Under the pieces are notes generated by a model, which saw nothing but the letters and a program-made list of their open reading frames with translations, ran no database searches and was not told where the DNA came from. DNA of 32,148 nt from Bacteroidetes bacterium GWF2_29_10. GTDB taxonomy: Bacteria > Bacteroidota > Bacteroidia > Bacteroidales > GWE2-29-8. Where the stretch lies: assembly GCA_001768555.1 (NCBI GenBank), contig MEOD01000025.1, forward strand, positions 1 to 32,148, written 5' to 3'. Shown one piece after another: positions 1 through 8,038 of this stretch. Position numbers and translations under genes: made by a program. The first letter of the stretch is position 1. Every line of letters starts with the position of its first letter.

Positions 1-53
1 TAGTGAAATTTAATAACGAAATTATTGAATCGTGATTATTACAACGGTCTCAT
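1..53. repeat. Window-end inverted repeat, left copy
   Basis: The reverse complement of bases 1-53 matches bases 32064-32116 at 47 of 53 positions, counted by eye. The inner edge of both copies is ATGAGACCGTTG and the repeat runs outward past the window edge. The part nearer the edge (TTCGTTATTAAAT) also recurs, less well conserved, at 31206-31269. It is therefore a dispersed family rather than a single pair. No coding sequence is visible in it. Confidence 0.85.
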
Positions 54-113
54 AATATTCTTAATTTATAAAGAATAGTGAAAATACTAGATAAACTTTA
101 ATGATAAAAAAAA

Positions 114-1211
114 CTAAAAAGCCCAGGTTAATGTTAATCTTGGTGTTATTGAATTTTCTATATCTATGTTTCCTGTTTTCTCAAATGTTTCAATAAAGAT
201 ATTTGGAGAAATAGCTAGTTTTTCATTATAATTATAACATAAACCTCCTATGTATAAGTTACGAGTATCTCCTTTTGAATTATTGTCTAAATTAGGTTCA
301 AATCTATCAAAACGAGCAAATACATTAATTTGTGGTTTTATGTAATACATTGCAAAAGCAGAAAGGCCATATCCTTCTTGATTTTCATATTTATTTGATA
401 ATTTATAACCATTATCTACAATGCGGTAATATGTGTCTACACCAACAGACATTTTGTTTTTCTTCTTATAACCAATAAAAAACGCAGATGTAAGAATATT
501 ATTTGATAATTGATGGTTTGCTTTAAATGCGTCTGATATTGATTTTTTAAATTGATAATCAGAATACAAAGTTACACTTAAATCTTTTACAGGGCTAATT
601 TCTACATGCCCAAACAATCTTTTATATATATCACTCTCTGGTAATCCTGCATTAGAATTTCCATACATAACCCAATACTTAAACAAACCTTTAGAATCAA
701 TATTCCCTCTTAAAGAAATAGCCAAATCTCTTGATGGAACAGCTCCTCTTAAGTCCATTATGGTTTTTTCTATGTAACGATTACCCCAAAAACTCTCAGA
801 TATTTCAAATGCAGGAGTAGCTTGAATTCCTATCCATAAAGTATTACTTTTAAAATAATTCAACTTAACAAATGCATCTTTGATAAACATCCCAAACTTA
901 TTTGCTTTGTCTCCTGAAAGATTAGTGGTAAAGTTTGTTTCATCTGACTCTAATCTAAATCTTGAAGAAATTTTCGAGGAATACTTATAATCGTATGTAA
1001 GATAAACCCTTCGTATTTTCAATCCATGTAATTCTTCATCTCCTGATAATACTTTATTTGGTAATGAATTTAAGCTACTGTCTCTTTGCATGTTATAATA
1101 ATAATCTATGAAAAAATTACCACTAAGCTTTCCTGATGGTTCTTCTTTCGTTTGTGCAGATAAATTTACTGTAAAAAAAACAATAACTAATAAGTTGAAA
1201 AATTTTCTCAT
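114..1211 (-). CDS. Outer-membrane porin-like beta-barrel protein
   Basis: This 365-residue protein starts with a signal peptide ending near LSAQ (about residue 20). After that come alternating aromatic/polar strands (FFIDYYYN, RVYLTYDYKY, RFRLES), and the C-terminus is WAF, the terminal Phe used as an outer-membrane sorting signal. The pattern GKLSGNFFIDYYY plus a region around 130-165 with an aromatic FWGNRYIEK resembles Bacteroidota phosphate-selective-porin-like proteins, but the substrate cannot be read. It is divergent from the YceI gene across a 348-bp AT-rich gap. I saw no convincing promoter for it. Assignment to a barrel is secure; porin function is inference. Confidence 0.75.
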   Translation of the reverse strand: MRKFFNLLVIVFFTVNLSAQTKEEPSGKLSGNFFIDYYYNMQRDSSLNSLPNKVLSGDEELHGLKIRRVYLTYDYKYSSKISSRFRLESDETNFTTNLSGDKANKFGMFIKDAFVKLNYFKSNTLWIGIQATPAFEISESFWGNRYIEKTIMDLRGAVPSRDLAISLRGNIDSKGLFKYWVMYGNSNAGLPESDIYKRLFGHVEISPVKDLSVTLYSDYQFKKSISDAFKANHQLSNNILTSAFFIGYKKKNKMSVGVDTYYRIVDNGYKLSNKYENQEGYGLSAFAMYYIKPQINVFARFDRFEPNLDNNSKGDTRNLYIGGLCYNYNEKLAISPNIFIETFEKTGNIDIENSITPRLTLTWAF

Positions 1212-1559
1212 AATACAAAATATTAAAAAGTAAATAAAATAATTAAAAAAACTAATGCTATTCTTGACTTTTGCTAATTTGATAACATTAATTTAATCTA
1301 AAATACATAACAAATTAACAATAATTTTAAATTCAAAATCCATTTTAACAATTAATTAATATTTCAACTCCTATTTAAATATTAATTAACATTTATTTTA
1401 CATTAATTTAACATAAAATAAAAACATTAATTATCAGTAAATTATAAATAATTTCGGTATTTTAATGCAAAAATATTGAAAAACTATTGACAAACTCTTT
1501 TTTTTACACTATCTTTGCTACTCAATTGATAGGTTTAATAGTATAAAATATTTAAAATT
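1212..1559. other. Divergent intergenic region, porin / YceI
   Basis: This is a very AT-rich 348-bp gap with no gene. It holds a clear rightward promoter at its right end (1487-1517) and a perfect 13-bp inverted repeat, TTAATTAATATTT / AAATATTAATTAA, at 1352-1389 with a 12-bp spacer. A CAAAAATA at 1469-1476 could be a leftward -7 box, but it lacks a partner box at the proper distance. Confidence 0.6.
1487..1517 (+). promoter_or_regulatory. Bacteroidota-type promoter for the YceI-porin group
   Basis: A -33 TTGAC (1487-1491) and a -7 TATCTTTG (1510-1517) fit the Bacteroidota consensus, with 20 bp between TTG and TA. The YceI start codon lies about 40 nt downstream. Confidence 0.75.
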
Positions 1560-2168
1560 ATGAAAAAACAAAGACATATATTACAAATAACCAATAGGTT
1601 ATCGGCATTTATTATAATTATTTTATTATTGCCGAACATTATTATTGCTCAAAATTTTTTTTACTTAAATGCAGAAAAAAGTAATGTAAGAGTAAATGGG
1701 ACTTCTTCTTTGCATGATTGGAGTATGCAAGCTAAAAAAATAGAAAGCAGTCTTGATGCAAATATTAGTAATAATGAATTAACTGATTTGTCTAATGTAA
1801 ACTTTGTATGTAAGGTTATAGGTATAGTTAGCAAGGAAAAGGATATGGACAAAAAGGCATATAATGCATTAAAATATGAAAAAAACCCAGAAATAAAATT
1901 CAAAATGCAAAAGATTGAAAATTTAGTTTCTAAAGGGGGAATTTTAAGTGGTAGCATTTATGGAGATTTAACTATTGCAGGAAAAACAAATAGAATAAGT
2001 TTCCCATTTAAGGGTAAGCTCGTAGCTAACAGTTTAATTACTATTGAAGCAAATTATAAAATCAATATGCTTGATTATAGCATTGATCCACCAACGGCAA
2101 TGTTAGGGATGTTAAAGACAGGCAAGGATGTTACGATTACATTATTATTAAATTACATTAACAAGTAA
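1560..2168 (+). CDS. Secreted YceI-family protein
   Basis: This 202-residue protein has a signal peptide (cleavage near IIAQ, residue 31) followed by a YceI lipocalin-like fold. Family landmarks visible are the N-terminal SNVRVNGTSSLHDW, a central KYEKNPEIKF and a C-terminal IDPPTAMLGMLKTGKDVTI. YceI proteins bind amphipathic lipids such as polyisoprenoids in the periplasm; the ligand here is unknown. It is first in a rightward group with an outer-membrane barrel gene 35 bp downstream. Its own promoter is at 1487-1517. Confidence 0.88.
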   Translation: MKKQRHILQITNRLSAFIIIILLLPNIIIAQNFFYLNAEKSNVRVNGTSSLHDWSMQAKKIESSLDANISNNELTDLSNVNFVCKVIGIVSKEKDMDKKAYNALKYEKNPEIKFKMQKIENLVSKGGILSGSIYGDLTIAGKTNRISFPFKGKLVANSLITIEANYKINMLDYSIDPPTAMLGMLKTGKDVTITLLLNYINK

Positions 2169-2203
2169 ATGTATTAAGTATTAACAAATAAAAACTTAAA
2201 ATT

Positions 2204-3544
2204 ATGAAAAAAGAATACACAAAAACAGGCAAAAAAATGGCTATTAGCAATTATGCTATAAGAGCTATTTTAATAATTGTTACTTTTATTTCATTTGTAA
2301 ATTTAACATTTGCACAAGAAAAAAAAGTTCCAATAAGAGAAACCGTATTTGAAGCAGCTCAAATAGACAGCATTGCATTTGATAAAGTCAAAGTGGATGT
2401 TGGAGGAGATTTTGCAATACAATATCAAACTTTAGATCATCATGCTAATGGTGCAAATTTAATTCCATTAGGAAGTAACTTTAATCTTCCAACTGCAAAT
2501 ATGAATATAGGTGCGTTTTTAGAAAAAGGCGTTTATGTTAAACTGGAAACTTATTTATCTGCTCGTCATCATAATGAAACATGGGTTAAAGGTGGTTACT
2601 TATTATTAGACCAAATGCCATTTATTAAATCTGATGCTATTGAAAACATTATGAAATATATGACATTGAAAGTCGGAGTAATGGAACTTGATTTTGGTGA
2701 TGCACATTATCGCCGTTCAGACAATGGTAATACTGTTAGAAACCCATTTGTTGGAAACTATATAATGGATGCTTTTACTACAGCTCCGGGTCTTGAATTA
2801 ACATTTAGAAACAATGGACTAATTGCAATGGGTGGGGTTACTACTGGCACATTGAAGCCTGCATTAACATCATATAGTGCAGCATCTAAAAAATACACTG
2901 CATATAATGGTGAATCAATATTGGCTTTTTATGGAAAAATTGGCTATGACAAACAAGTAAATGAAGATTTACGACTTAGAGGTACTGCTTCAATATATAA
3001 TTGTGGAAAACATTATGGGGGAACTTTATATAATGGAGATAGAGCAGGTTCAAGATATTATTTTGTAATGAATAGAGAAACATTTTCTCCAGACGATGTC
3101 GATGTTACTAAAAATCATACTTCTGGTCGTTGGTCTCCAGGTTCTCACAATGCTATAAATGCTATAATGTTCAATTTGTTTGCAAAGTATAAAGGATTAG
3201 AACTTTTTGGTACTTATGAAATAGCTAATGGGACCAATCCTTCTAAAACTAAATTCAACTTTGGCCAATATGCAGTAGAAGGGATATACAGATTTGGAGG
3301 TCATGAGCAATTTTTTGGTGGAGCTAGATATAATAGTGTTATAAATAGTGTTAAAAAATACAATGCAAATTCAACTGTTGATGACCCTTCTGTAGATAGA
3401 TTACAATTTGCATTAGGTTGGTTTTTCACTAAAAACATTATTATGAAAGTTGAGTACATGCAACAAAAGTACAATAAGTTTCCTATTTATGGAACAGATG
3501 CTGGGTTTGATGGAGTTATTGTAGAAGCTGCTATTTCTTTTTAA
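2204..3544 (+). CDS. Outer-membrane beta-barrel (porin-like) protein
   Basis: This 446-residue protein has a long n-region, then a hydrophobic signal segment ending near LTFAQ (about residue 38). The first mature section, DKVKVDVGGDFAIQYQTLDH, begins a barrel, and the protein ends in EAAISF with a terminal Phe. A conserved-looking segment, KVGVMELDFGDAHYRRSDNG, resembles the inward loop region of Bacteroidota porin-like proteins. A second ATG at codon 12 (2237) is possible; I kept the first because it gives a typical basic n-region. It lies between two YceI-type genes, so a role in moving a lipid-like or small ligand is plausible but unproven. Confidence 0.72.
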   Translation: MKKEYTKTGKKMAISNYAIRAILIIVTFISFVNLTFAQEKKVPIRETVFEAAQIDSIAFDKVKVDVGGDFAIQYQTLDHHANGANLIPLGSNFNLPTANMNIGAFLEKGVYVKLETYLSARHHNETWVKGGYLLLDQMPFIKSDAIENIMKYMTLKVGVMELDFGDAHYRRSDNGNTVRNPFVGNYIMDAFTTAPGLELTFRNNGLIAMGGVTTGTLKPALTSYSAASKKYTAYNGESILAFYGKIGYDKQVNEDLRLRGTASIYNCGKHYGGTLYNGDRAGSRYYFVMNRETFSPDDVDVTKNHTSGRWSPGSHNAINAIMFNLFAKYKGLELFGTYEIANGTNPSKTKFNFGQYAVEGIYRFGGHEQFFGGARYNSVINSVKKYNANSTVDDPSVDRLQFALGWFFTKNIIMKVEYMQQKYNKFPIYGTDAGFDGVIVEAAISF

Positions 3545-3555
3545 TTTAAAAAGAA

Positions 3556-3604
3556 AAGATAATATCCTGACAGGTTTATTTAAGTTCCTGTCAGGTTATT
3601 TCTT
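3556..3604 (+). terminator. Hairpin terminator after the porin-like gene
   Basis: A perfect 9-bp stem, CCTGACAGG (3566-3574) / CCTGTCAGG (3587-3595), is followed by TTATTTCTT and preceded by a partly complementary AAGAAAAGATAA. It ends the 1560-3544 transcript or attenuates read-through into the next YceI-like gene. Confidence 0.65.
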
Positions 3605-3647
3605 AATATTTAATTTACTAATTTATATTATCAAATATTTGTATAAA

Positions 3648-4205
3648 ATGAAATATAGAGTAAAAATAATATTAATTATATTTTTAGCAACTGCTTTTAT
3701 TAGCTCAATAAAAGTATCTGTTGTTAGTAAAAACTTTTTAAACATTAAGATAAAAACAAATATTGATGAAATTGAATTTAAACAAATAATAAAAAACAAT
3801 AATGCATTATACTGTAACCAAACATTAGGTAAATATAATATTACAATACCAGTAAAAGAATTTATTGCTCCAAACAAAATGATTTATGATGATTTTGTAG
3901 AGATGTTAAAAGGGAATGAATATCCAAATATAAGTATATATATATCGAAGAGTATTTTAAATTTTGATACAAATAGAGATACTGTAATATATCCGGAAAT
4001 GACTATTAATTTAGCAGGTGTTTCAAAAGTAGATAAAACATTGTGTCATGTAAAAAAGATATCATCAGATTCTTGTTATATTTATGGAGAGAAGAAATTA
4101 TTATTTACTGATTTTAACTTATTGCCTCCCACTAAGCTTTTTGGATTGGTAAAAGTTTCAAATGACATCAATGTTAAGTTTGGATTTATTTTCGTTAAAA
4201 ATTAA
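3648..4205 (+). CDS. Divergent YceI-like exported protein
   Basis: The track starts at a TTG (3639), but the ATG three codons later (MKYRVKIILIIF) gives a better signal peptide, so I place the start at 3648 (185 residues). Similarity to YceI is weak overall. The C-terminal LLPPTKLFGLVKVSNDINVKFGF mirrors IDPPTAMLGMLKTGKDVTITLLL of the YceI gene at 1560, and the mid-section EMLKGNEYPNISIYI mirrors the KYEKNPEIKF strand. It is probably a diverged paralogue. The Rrf2 regulator follows after 21 bp, suggesting co-transcription. A hairpin upstream separates it from the porin gene. Confidence 0.7.
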   Translation: MKYRVKIILIIFLATAFISSIKVSVVSKNFLNIKIKTNIDEIEFKQIIKNNNALYCNQTLGKYNITIPVKEFIAPNKMIYDDFVEMLKGNEYPNISIYISKSILNFDTNRDTVIYPEMTINLAGVSKVDKTLCHVKKISSDSCYIYGEKKLLFTDFNLLPPTKLFGLVKVSNDINVKFGFIFVKN

Positions 4206-4226
4206 ACAAACTAAAAAACAAAACCA

Positions 4227-4646
4227 ATGAAAATAAGCACTAAAGTAAGATATGGGATAAGAGCAATGATCGAAATAGGCAAAGAGAATTCGGGTAAGGG
4301 TGTTTTTCAAAAAGATATTTCAATCAATCAGCAAATATCACTTAAATATCTTGATCAAATTATTTATGGTTTAAAAGTTGCAGGCTTAATAATAAACGTG
4401 AAAGGGAAAAAAAGTGGATATCTAATATCTCGTCCTGCAAATGAGATAACTATGTATGATATTCATAATGCATTTGAACCAAATATTTCTGTTGTGGAAT
4501 GTATAAACGGAAATTATAATTGTAAATTGGATAAATATTGTTCTGCTAAAAATTTTTGGCATGGGCTTAATTTCCTTATTATAAACTATTTTCAATCATT
4601 TACTCTGCAACAAATGATTGAAAATAATGTTTCTAAAATTGCATAA
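4227..4646 (+). CDS. Rrf2-family transcriptional regulator, probable Fe-S sensor
   Basis: This 139-residue protein starts MKISTKVRYGIRAM, the classic Rrf2 winged-helix opening. A recognition-helix region follows (QQISLKYLDQIIYGLKVAGL), then the wing (VKGKKSGYLISRP). Three cysteines, C92-x6-C99-x5-C105, match the cluster-binding triad of IscR/NsrR-type regulators, so it probably holds an Fe-S cluster and senses redox, NO or Fe-S status. It sits directly behind the YceI-like gene and ahead of a cysteine-rich two-CW protein. Targets may include its own neighbours, but no operator was identified. Confidence 0.88.
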   Translation: MKISTKVRYGIRAMIEIGKENSGKGVFQKDISINQQISLKYLDQIIYGLKVAGLIINVKGKKSGYLISRPANEITMYDIHNAFEPNISVVECINGNYNCKLDKYCSAKNFWHGLNFLIINYFQSFTLQQMIENNVSKIA

Positions 4647-4711
4647 ATACTTCAAAATATACTATGCAAATAAATATGAGTTGATAGATACTCCTATTTG
4701 AAAAAGACTTC

Positions 4712-4719
4712 TATATTTG
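4712..4719 (+). promoter_or_regulatory. Putative -7 box upstream of the two-CW gene
   Basis: TATATTTG fits the Bacteroidota -7 pattern TAnnTTTG and lies about 40 nt before the start codon. No -33 TTTG is found at the usual distance, so this is only a candidate. Confidence 0.4.
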
Positions 4720-4760
4720 TGAAATTATTAAAGTAATTATTTTTTTAATATATTTAATCA

Positions 4761-5075
4761 ATGGAACAGATAAAAATAAACTGCTGGGAATATAAAAAAT
4801 GTGGTCGTCAAGTGGGAGGCGATAAAGTATCAGAACTTGGAGTTTGTCCAGCTGCAACGGAAATTATTGTTGATGGTATTAATTGTGGAAAAAATGGAGG
4901 TCGTGCATGTTGGGCTGTTACTGGCACTTATTGCAAAGGAGAGATACAAGGATCCTTTGCTCAGAAAGTGATTAATTGTCTAAATTGCGATTTTTACAAA
5001 ATAGTTTGGAAGGAAGAACAAGAAAATGATTATAAATCGCCAAAAGAAATACTACAAATCATTAGAGGCAAATAA
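4761..5075 (+). CDS. Two-CW domain cysteine-rich protein
   Basis: This 104-residue cytosolic protein has eight cysteines and two CW motifs: NCWEYKKCGR at the N-terminus and RACWAVTGTYCKG in the middle, with a final NCLNCDFY CxxC. This matches the two-CW domain family found in anaerobes and signalling proteins, where the cysteines probably bind metal or a cluster. No catalytic motif is visible. It follows the Rrf2 gene by 114 bp and may have its own promoter. The precise role is unknown. Confidence 0.75.
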   Translation: MEQIKINCWEYKKCGRQVGGDKVSELGVCPAATEIIVDGINCGKNGGRACWAVTGTYCKGEIQGSFAQKVINCLNCDFYKIVWKEEQENDYKSPKEILQIIRGK

Positions 5076-5119
5076 TTAAGTTACTTGTTATTTATATTCC
5101 AATTAAAGAAAAAATTATT

Positions 5120-6091
5120 CTAACTGAGATGCTTTGCAATTTCTTTAGCGTGATAAGTAATAATAATATCAGCACCAGCACGTTTTATGGAAGTTAGTAT
5201 CTCTTTTGTAATTCTTATTTCATCAATCCATCCATTTTGTGCTGCAGCTTTTACCATAGCATATTCTCCACTAACGTTGTATGCTGCTATAGGAATATTG
5301 AATGTATCTTTAGTCCGTCTTATTATATCTAAATAGCTAAGGGCGGGTTTTACCATAACAATATCTGCTCCTTCAGCTATGTCTTCCGCAATTTCTCTAA
5401 TTGCTTCATCAGAGTTTGCTGGGTTCATTTGATATGTTTTTCTATCACCAAATTGGGGAGCACTTTGAGCTGCATCTCTAAAAGGACCATAAAATCCTGA
5501 CGCATATTTTGCAGAATATGACATTATTATTGTGTTATAGTAATTTTTTTCGTCAAGAGCTTGTCTTATTGCTTTTACATGTCCATCCATCATATCACTT
5601 GGAGCAATAATATCTGCTCCGGCTTCAACTAATATTGTTGATTGTAACATTAATGTTTTTAAAGTTAGGTCATTATGCACATCTCCATTGACAATTGTTC
5701 CACAATGTCCATGTGTTGTATATTCACAATTGCAGACGTCAGCAACAATAACTATGTCTTTTATTTCTTTTTTTATTGCTTCAATCGCTTTTGGAACTAT
5801 TGCAGAACTATTACAAGCAACAAGTCCATGTTCATCTTTGCTTTCAGGTATTCCAAAAAGCAGTATTGATTTAATTCCTAATTGAACAAGAGTCTTAACC
5901 TCTTCAACCAAAAAATCTATAGATAATTGCGATACGCCTGGCATTGACCCTATTGGATTATTTACTTTATTACCCGGGCAAACAAAATATGGCATAATTA
6001 ACTGTTCAACTCTAACTTGAGTCTCACTAACCATATCTCTTATAATACTGTTTTGGCGTAATCTACGCAAACGAGTTTCAGGAAAAGCCAT
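5120..6091 (-). CDS. hemB: Delta-aminolevulinic acid dehydratase (porphobilinogen synthase)
   Basis: The enzyme condenses two 5-aminolevulinate molecules to porphobilinogen in tetrapyrrole synthesis. The 323-residue length is normal. Visible family features are the N-terminal RPRRLR-like FPETRLRRLRQN, the zinc-site cysteines in VCNCEYTTHGHCG, the first active-site Lys in SYSAKYASGFYGPFRDA and the Schiff-base Lys in MVKPALSYLD. The three-Cys zinc site marks it as the Zn-dependent class. It stands alone, convergent with the two-CW gene and without other hem genes nearby. A perfect palindrome, TTTGCTTAAGCAAA, lies about 30 bp upstream. Confidence 0.97.
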   Translation of the reverse strand: MAFPETRLRRLRQNSIIRDMVSETQVRVEQLIMPYFVCPGNKVNNPIGSMPGVSQLSIDFLVEEVKTLVQLGIKSILLFGIPESKDEHGLVACNSSAIVPKAIEAIKKEIKDIVIVADVCNCEYTTHGHCGTIVNGDVHNDLTLKTLMLQSTILVEAGADIIAPSDMMDGHVKAIRQALDEKNYYNTIIMSYSAKYASGFYGPFRDAAQSAPQFGDRKTYQMNPANSDEAIREIAEDIAEGADIVMVKPALSYLDIIRRTKDTFNIPIAAYNVSGEYAMVKAAAQNGWIDEIRITKEILTSIKRAGADIIITYHAKEIAKHLS

Positions 6092-6121
6092 AATTATTAA
6101 ATTTTAAGTTTCATAATCTAT

Positions 6122-6135
6122 TTTGCTTAAGCAAA
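6122..6135. promoter_or_regulatory. Perfect 14-bp palindrome upstream of hemB
   Basis: TTTGCTTAAGCAAA is fully self-complementary and sits about 30 bp before the hemB start. Read leftward, TTTCTTTGC next to it is one base away from a -7 box (TAnnTTTG). It could be an operator over a weak promoter; no -33 box is evident and the flank is an A/G-rich tract. Confidence 0.4.
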
Positions 6136-6230
6136 GAAAAGAAGAAAAAAAGAGAAAAAAAAGAAATCTAAAAAAATATATTCGCATGCTTATCACTAAG
6201 ACACCTTTATACATGTAAAAATTTAGGTAA

Positions 6231-6293
6231 TCCTAAAATAAGTTTACTGTCTTTTTTCATAATTCTAATCTTTTATGTAAACCTATTTTAGGA
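6231..6293. mobile_element. MITE-like inverted-repeat element, copy 1
   Basis: Terminal arms TCCTAAAATAAGTTTAC (6231-6247) and GTAAACCTATTTTAGGA (6277-6293) pair with one mismatch around a 29-bp centre. The same arms, with the same mismatch and the same orientation, occur at 9709-9769. It has no coding capacity and is best explained as a miniature element derived from an insertion sequence. It also lies 11 bp past the last gene of the ars-like cassette and could double as a terminator hairpin. Confidence 0.7.
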
Positions 6294-6304
6294 CTAGACA
6301 GGTC

Positions 6305-7330
6305 TCAAAATATAAAGTTAAACAAATATCCAACAATCATAATTCCAATTCCCACAATCGCGACAAACGCTAATATTAATGGCATTTTCAAAACTTTCCT
6401 TAAAATTACTAATTCAGGTAGAGACAAACCAATAACCGACATCATAAAAGCAAGCGAAGTCCCAAGTGAAGCGCCTTTTTCTATTAACACAGAAACTATG
6501 GGCACTATTCCTGCTGCATTAGAATATAAAGGAATACCTATCAATATTGACAAAGGAACAGAATACCAAACATTTTTCCCCATCAACGAAACCATAAAAT
6601 CTTCTGGTACATATCCATGCGCAGCTGCTCCAACCAATATACCTAATGCTACATAAAGCCAAACTTTTCCTACAATATCTTTTATTGCATCATATCCCAT
6701 TAGAATTCTTTTATTTATGGTTATTTGTTCTTCATCCAAATTATTACTGCCAACCTTTATTTCATAAACCCAAGACTCAATCCATTTTTCAAGTTTTAAT
6801 AATCCTATAACCCAGCCTGCGACTATTGCGATAAATAAACCTGTACCTACATATATAGCTGCAACTTTCCATCCAAACATACCATACAGTAATATTATTG
6901 CAACCTCATTTATCATAGGTGCTGCAATTAAAAAAGAAAATGTAACACCTAATGGAACGCCTGCTTCAACAAAACCAAGAAACAAAGGTATTGCCGAGCA
7001 AGAACAAAAAGGAGTTACTATACCCAACATTGCAGCCATTATATTTCCTGTAAATGTCTTTTTTTCCGCAAGTGCTCTACGTGTTCGCTCGGGAGTAAAA
7101 AACGTTCTGACTATACCAACAAAAAATATTATCAACATCAGCAACATAATTACTTTCGGGAACTCAAAGATAAAGAACCATAAAGCCTCAGCAAGATGTT
7201 CTCCTTTTGTCATTCCAATAGCATCAAAAACTAACCAATTTGTCATTGGTTCTAAATAATGATAAACTAAATACCAAAAAGGTAATAATAGAATTTGAAA
7301 ATGGGATAATTTTATAATTTTATAATTCAT
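6305..7330 (-). CDS. ArsP-type permease (DUF318/PF03773 family)
   Basis: This 341-residue polytopic inner-membrane protein has about eight hydrophobic segments. The family signature is clear: TPFCSCSAIPLFLGFVEAGVP with C109 and C111, then SFLIAAPMINEVAIILL. A second half repeats the pattern (GIPLYSNAAGIVPIVSVLIEKG). Characterised ArsP members export organic trivalent arsenicals, and other members of the family have unknown cargo. It is the last gene of a tight leftward operon, 4 bp after the ArsG-like gene. The CSC pair is consistent with a soft-metal or arsenical ligand, but the substrate is inferred from family and context. Confidence 0.85.
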   Translation of the reverse strand: MNYKIIKLSHFQILLLPFWYLVYHYLEPMTNWLVFDAIGMTKGEHLAEALWFFIFEFPKVIMLLMLIIFFVGIVRTFFTPERTRRALAEKKTFTGNIMAAMLGIVTPFCSCSAIPLFLGFVEAGVPLGVTFSFLIAAPMINEVAIILLYGMFGWKVAAIYVGTGLFIAIVAGWVIGLLKLEKWIESWVYEIKVGSNNLDEEQITINKRILMGYDAIKDIVGKVWLYVALGILVGAAAHGYVPEDFMVSLMGKNVWYSVPLSILIGIPLYSNAAGIVPIVSVLIEKGASLGTSLAFMMSVIGLSLPELVILRKVLKMPLILAFVAIVGIGIMIVGYLFNFIF

Positions 7331-7334
7331 AAAC

Positions 7335-8033
7335 TTAGAAATAATAAATAATTACATAATAAATCCCAACAAGAATAAAAACTATGGCAACGATTTTTCT
7401 AAACCATTTTTCAAATATCTTTACATTTTTGTAAAATCCTCCTACACTCGACAAACTAAATGCAAGCAACCACGCAACAATTATTACAGGTAAGCCCGTA
7501 GCAATTGCGAAGACAAATGGTAGGAACAAACCTAAAGGACTGCTTATTGTTATTGGTATTAACAACCCAAAGTATAACACACCACTATAAGGACAAAATG
7601 CTAATGCAAACACCATCCCAAGTAATAATGCTGACCACCATTTGCTTTTATTGCTTTGTTCCATCTTTTCTCCAATTTTACCTAGTCCTGGAAAATTAAT
7701 TTTAATAAAATCTAACATAAAAACACCTATAATGATGAGTAATGGTCCTAAAAACTGTTCCCCATTTGATTGAAAAAATCTTGCAACAAGAAATTTGCTA
7801 GCTCCAAAATATAGAATAACTCCAATTACTGTATAGCTTATTGCTCTGCCTAGAGTATACAAAAGACCATTAAGGAATATCCTTTTCTTATTATCTATAT
7901 CTTTGCTAATAAAACCTATAGCTGTAATATTCGTAGCTAATGGACATGGACTAATTGCCGTCATTATTCCCAATATTAAAGCAGACAAAAAAGGCATGTT
8001 ATTACTGTCCAATAACTCTTGTAAAATGTCCAT
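7335..8033 (-). CDS. ArsG-family / CcdA-like membrane protein
   Basis: This 232-residue protein has about six transmembrane segments and a two-half architecture of the DsbD/CcdA superfamily. The landmark cysteines are C30 (AISPCPLA, first TM) and C147 (ALAFCPYSG, later TM), each followed by Pro, as in the electron-carrying pair of CcdA/DsbD. This arrangement next to ArsF-family proteins is typical of proteins annotated as ArsG aromatic-arsenical efflux permeases. The cysteine pair equally suits thiol electron transfer across the membrane, and the sequence does not decide between the two. It lies 5 bp downstream of the first ArsF gene and 4 bp upstream of the permease gene. Confidence 0.8.
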   Translation of the reverse strand: MDILQELLDSNNMPFLSALILGIMTAISPCPLATNITAIGFISKDIDNKKRIFLNGLLYTLGRAISYTVIGVILYFGASKFLVARFFQSNGEQFLGPLLIIIGVFMLDFIKINFPGLGKIGEKMEQSNKSKWWSALLLGMVFALAFCPYSGVLYFGLLIPITISSPLGLFLPFVFAIATGLPVIIVAWLLAFSLSSVGGFYKNVKIFEKWFRKIVAIVFILVGIYYVIIYYF

Positions 8034-8038
8034 AAAAA

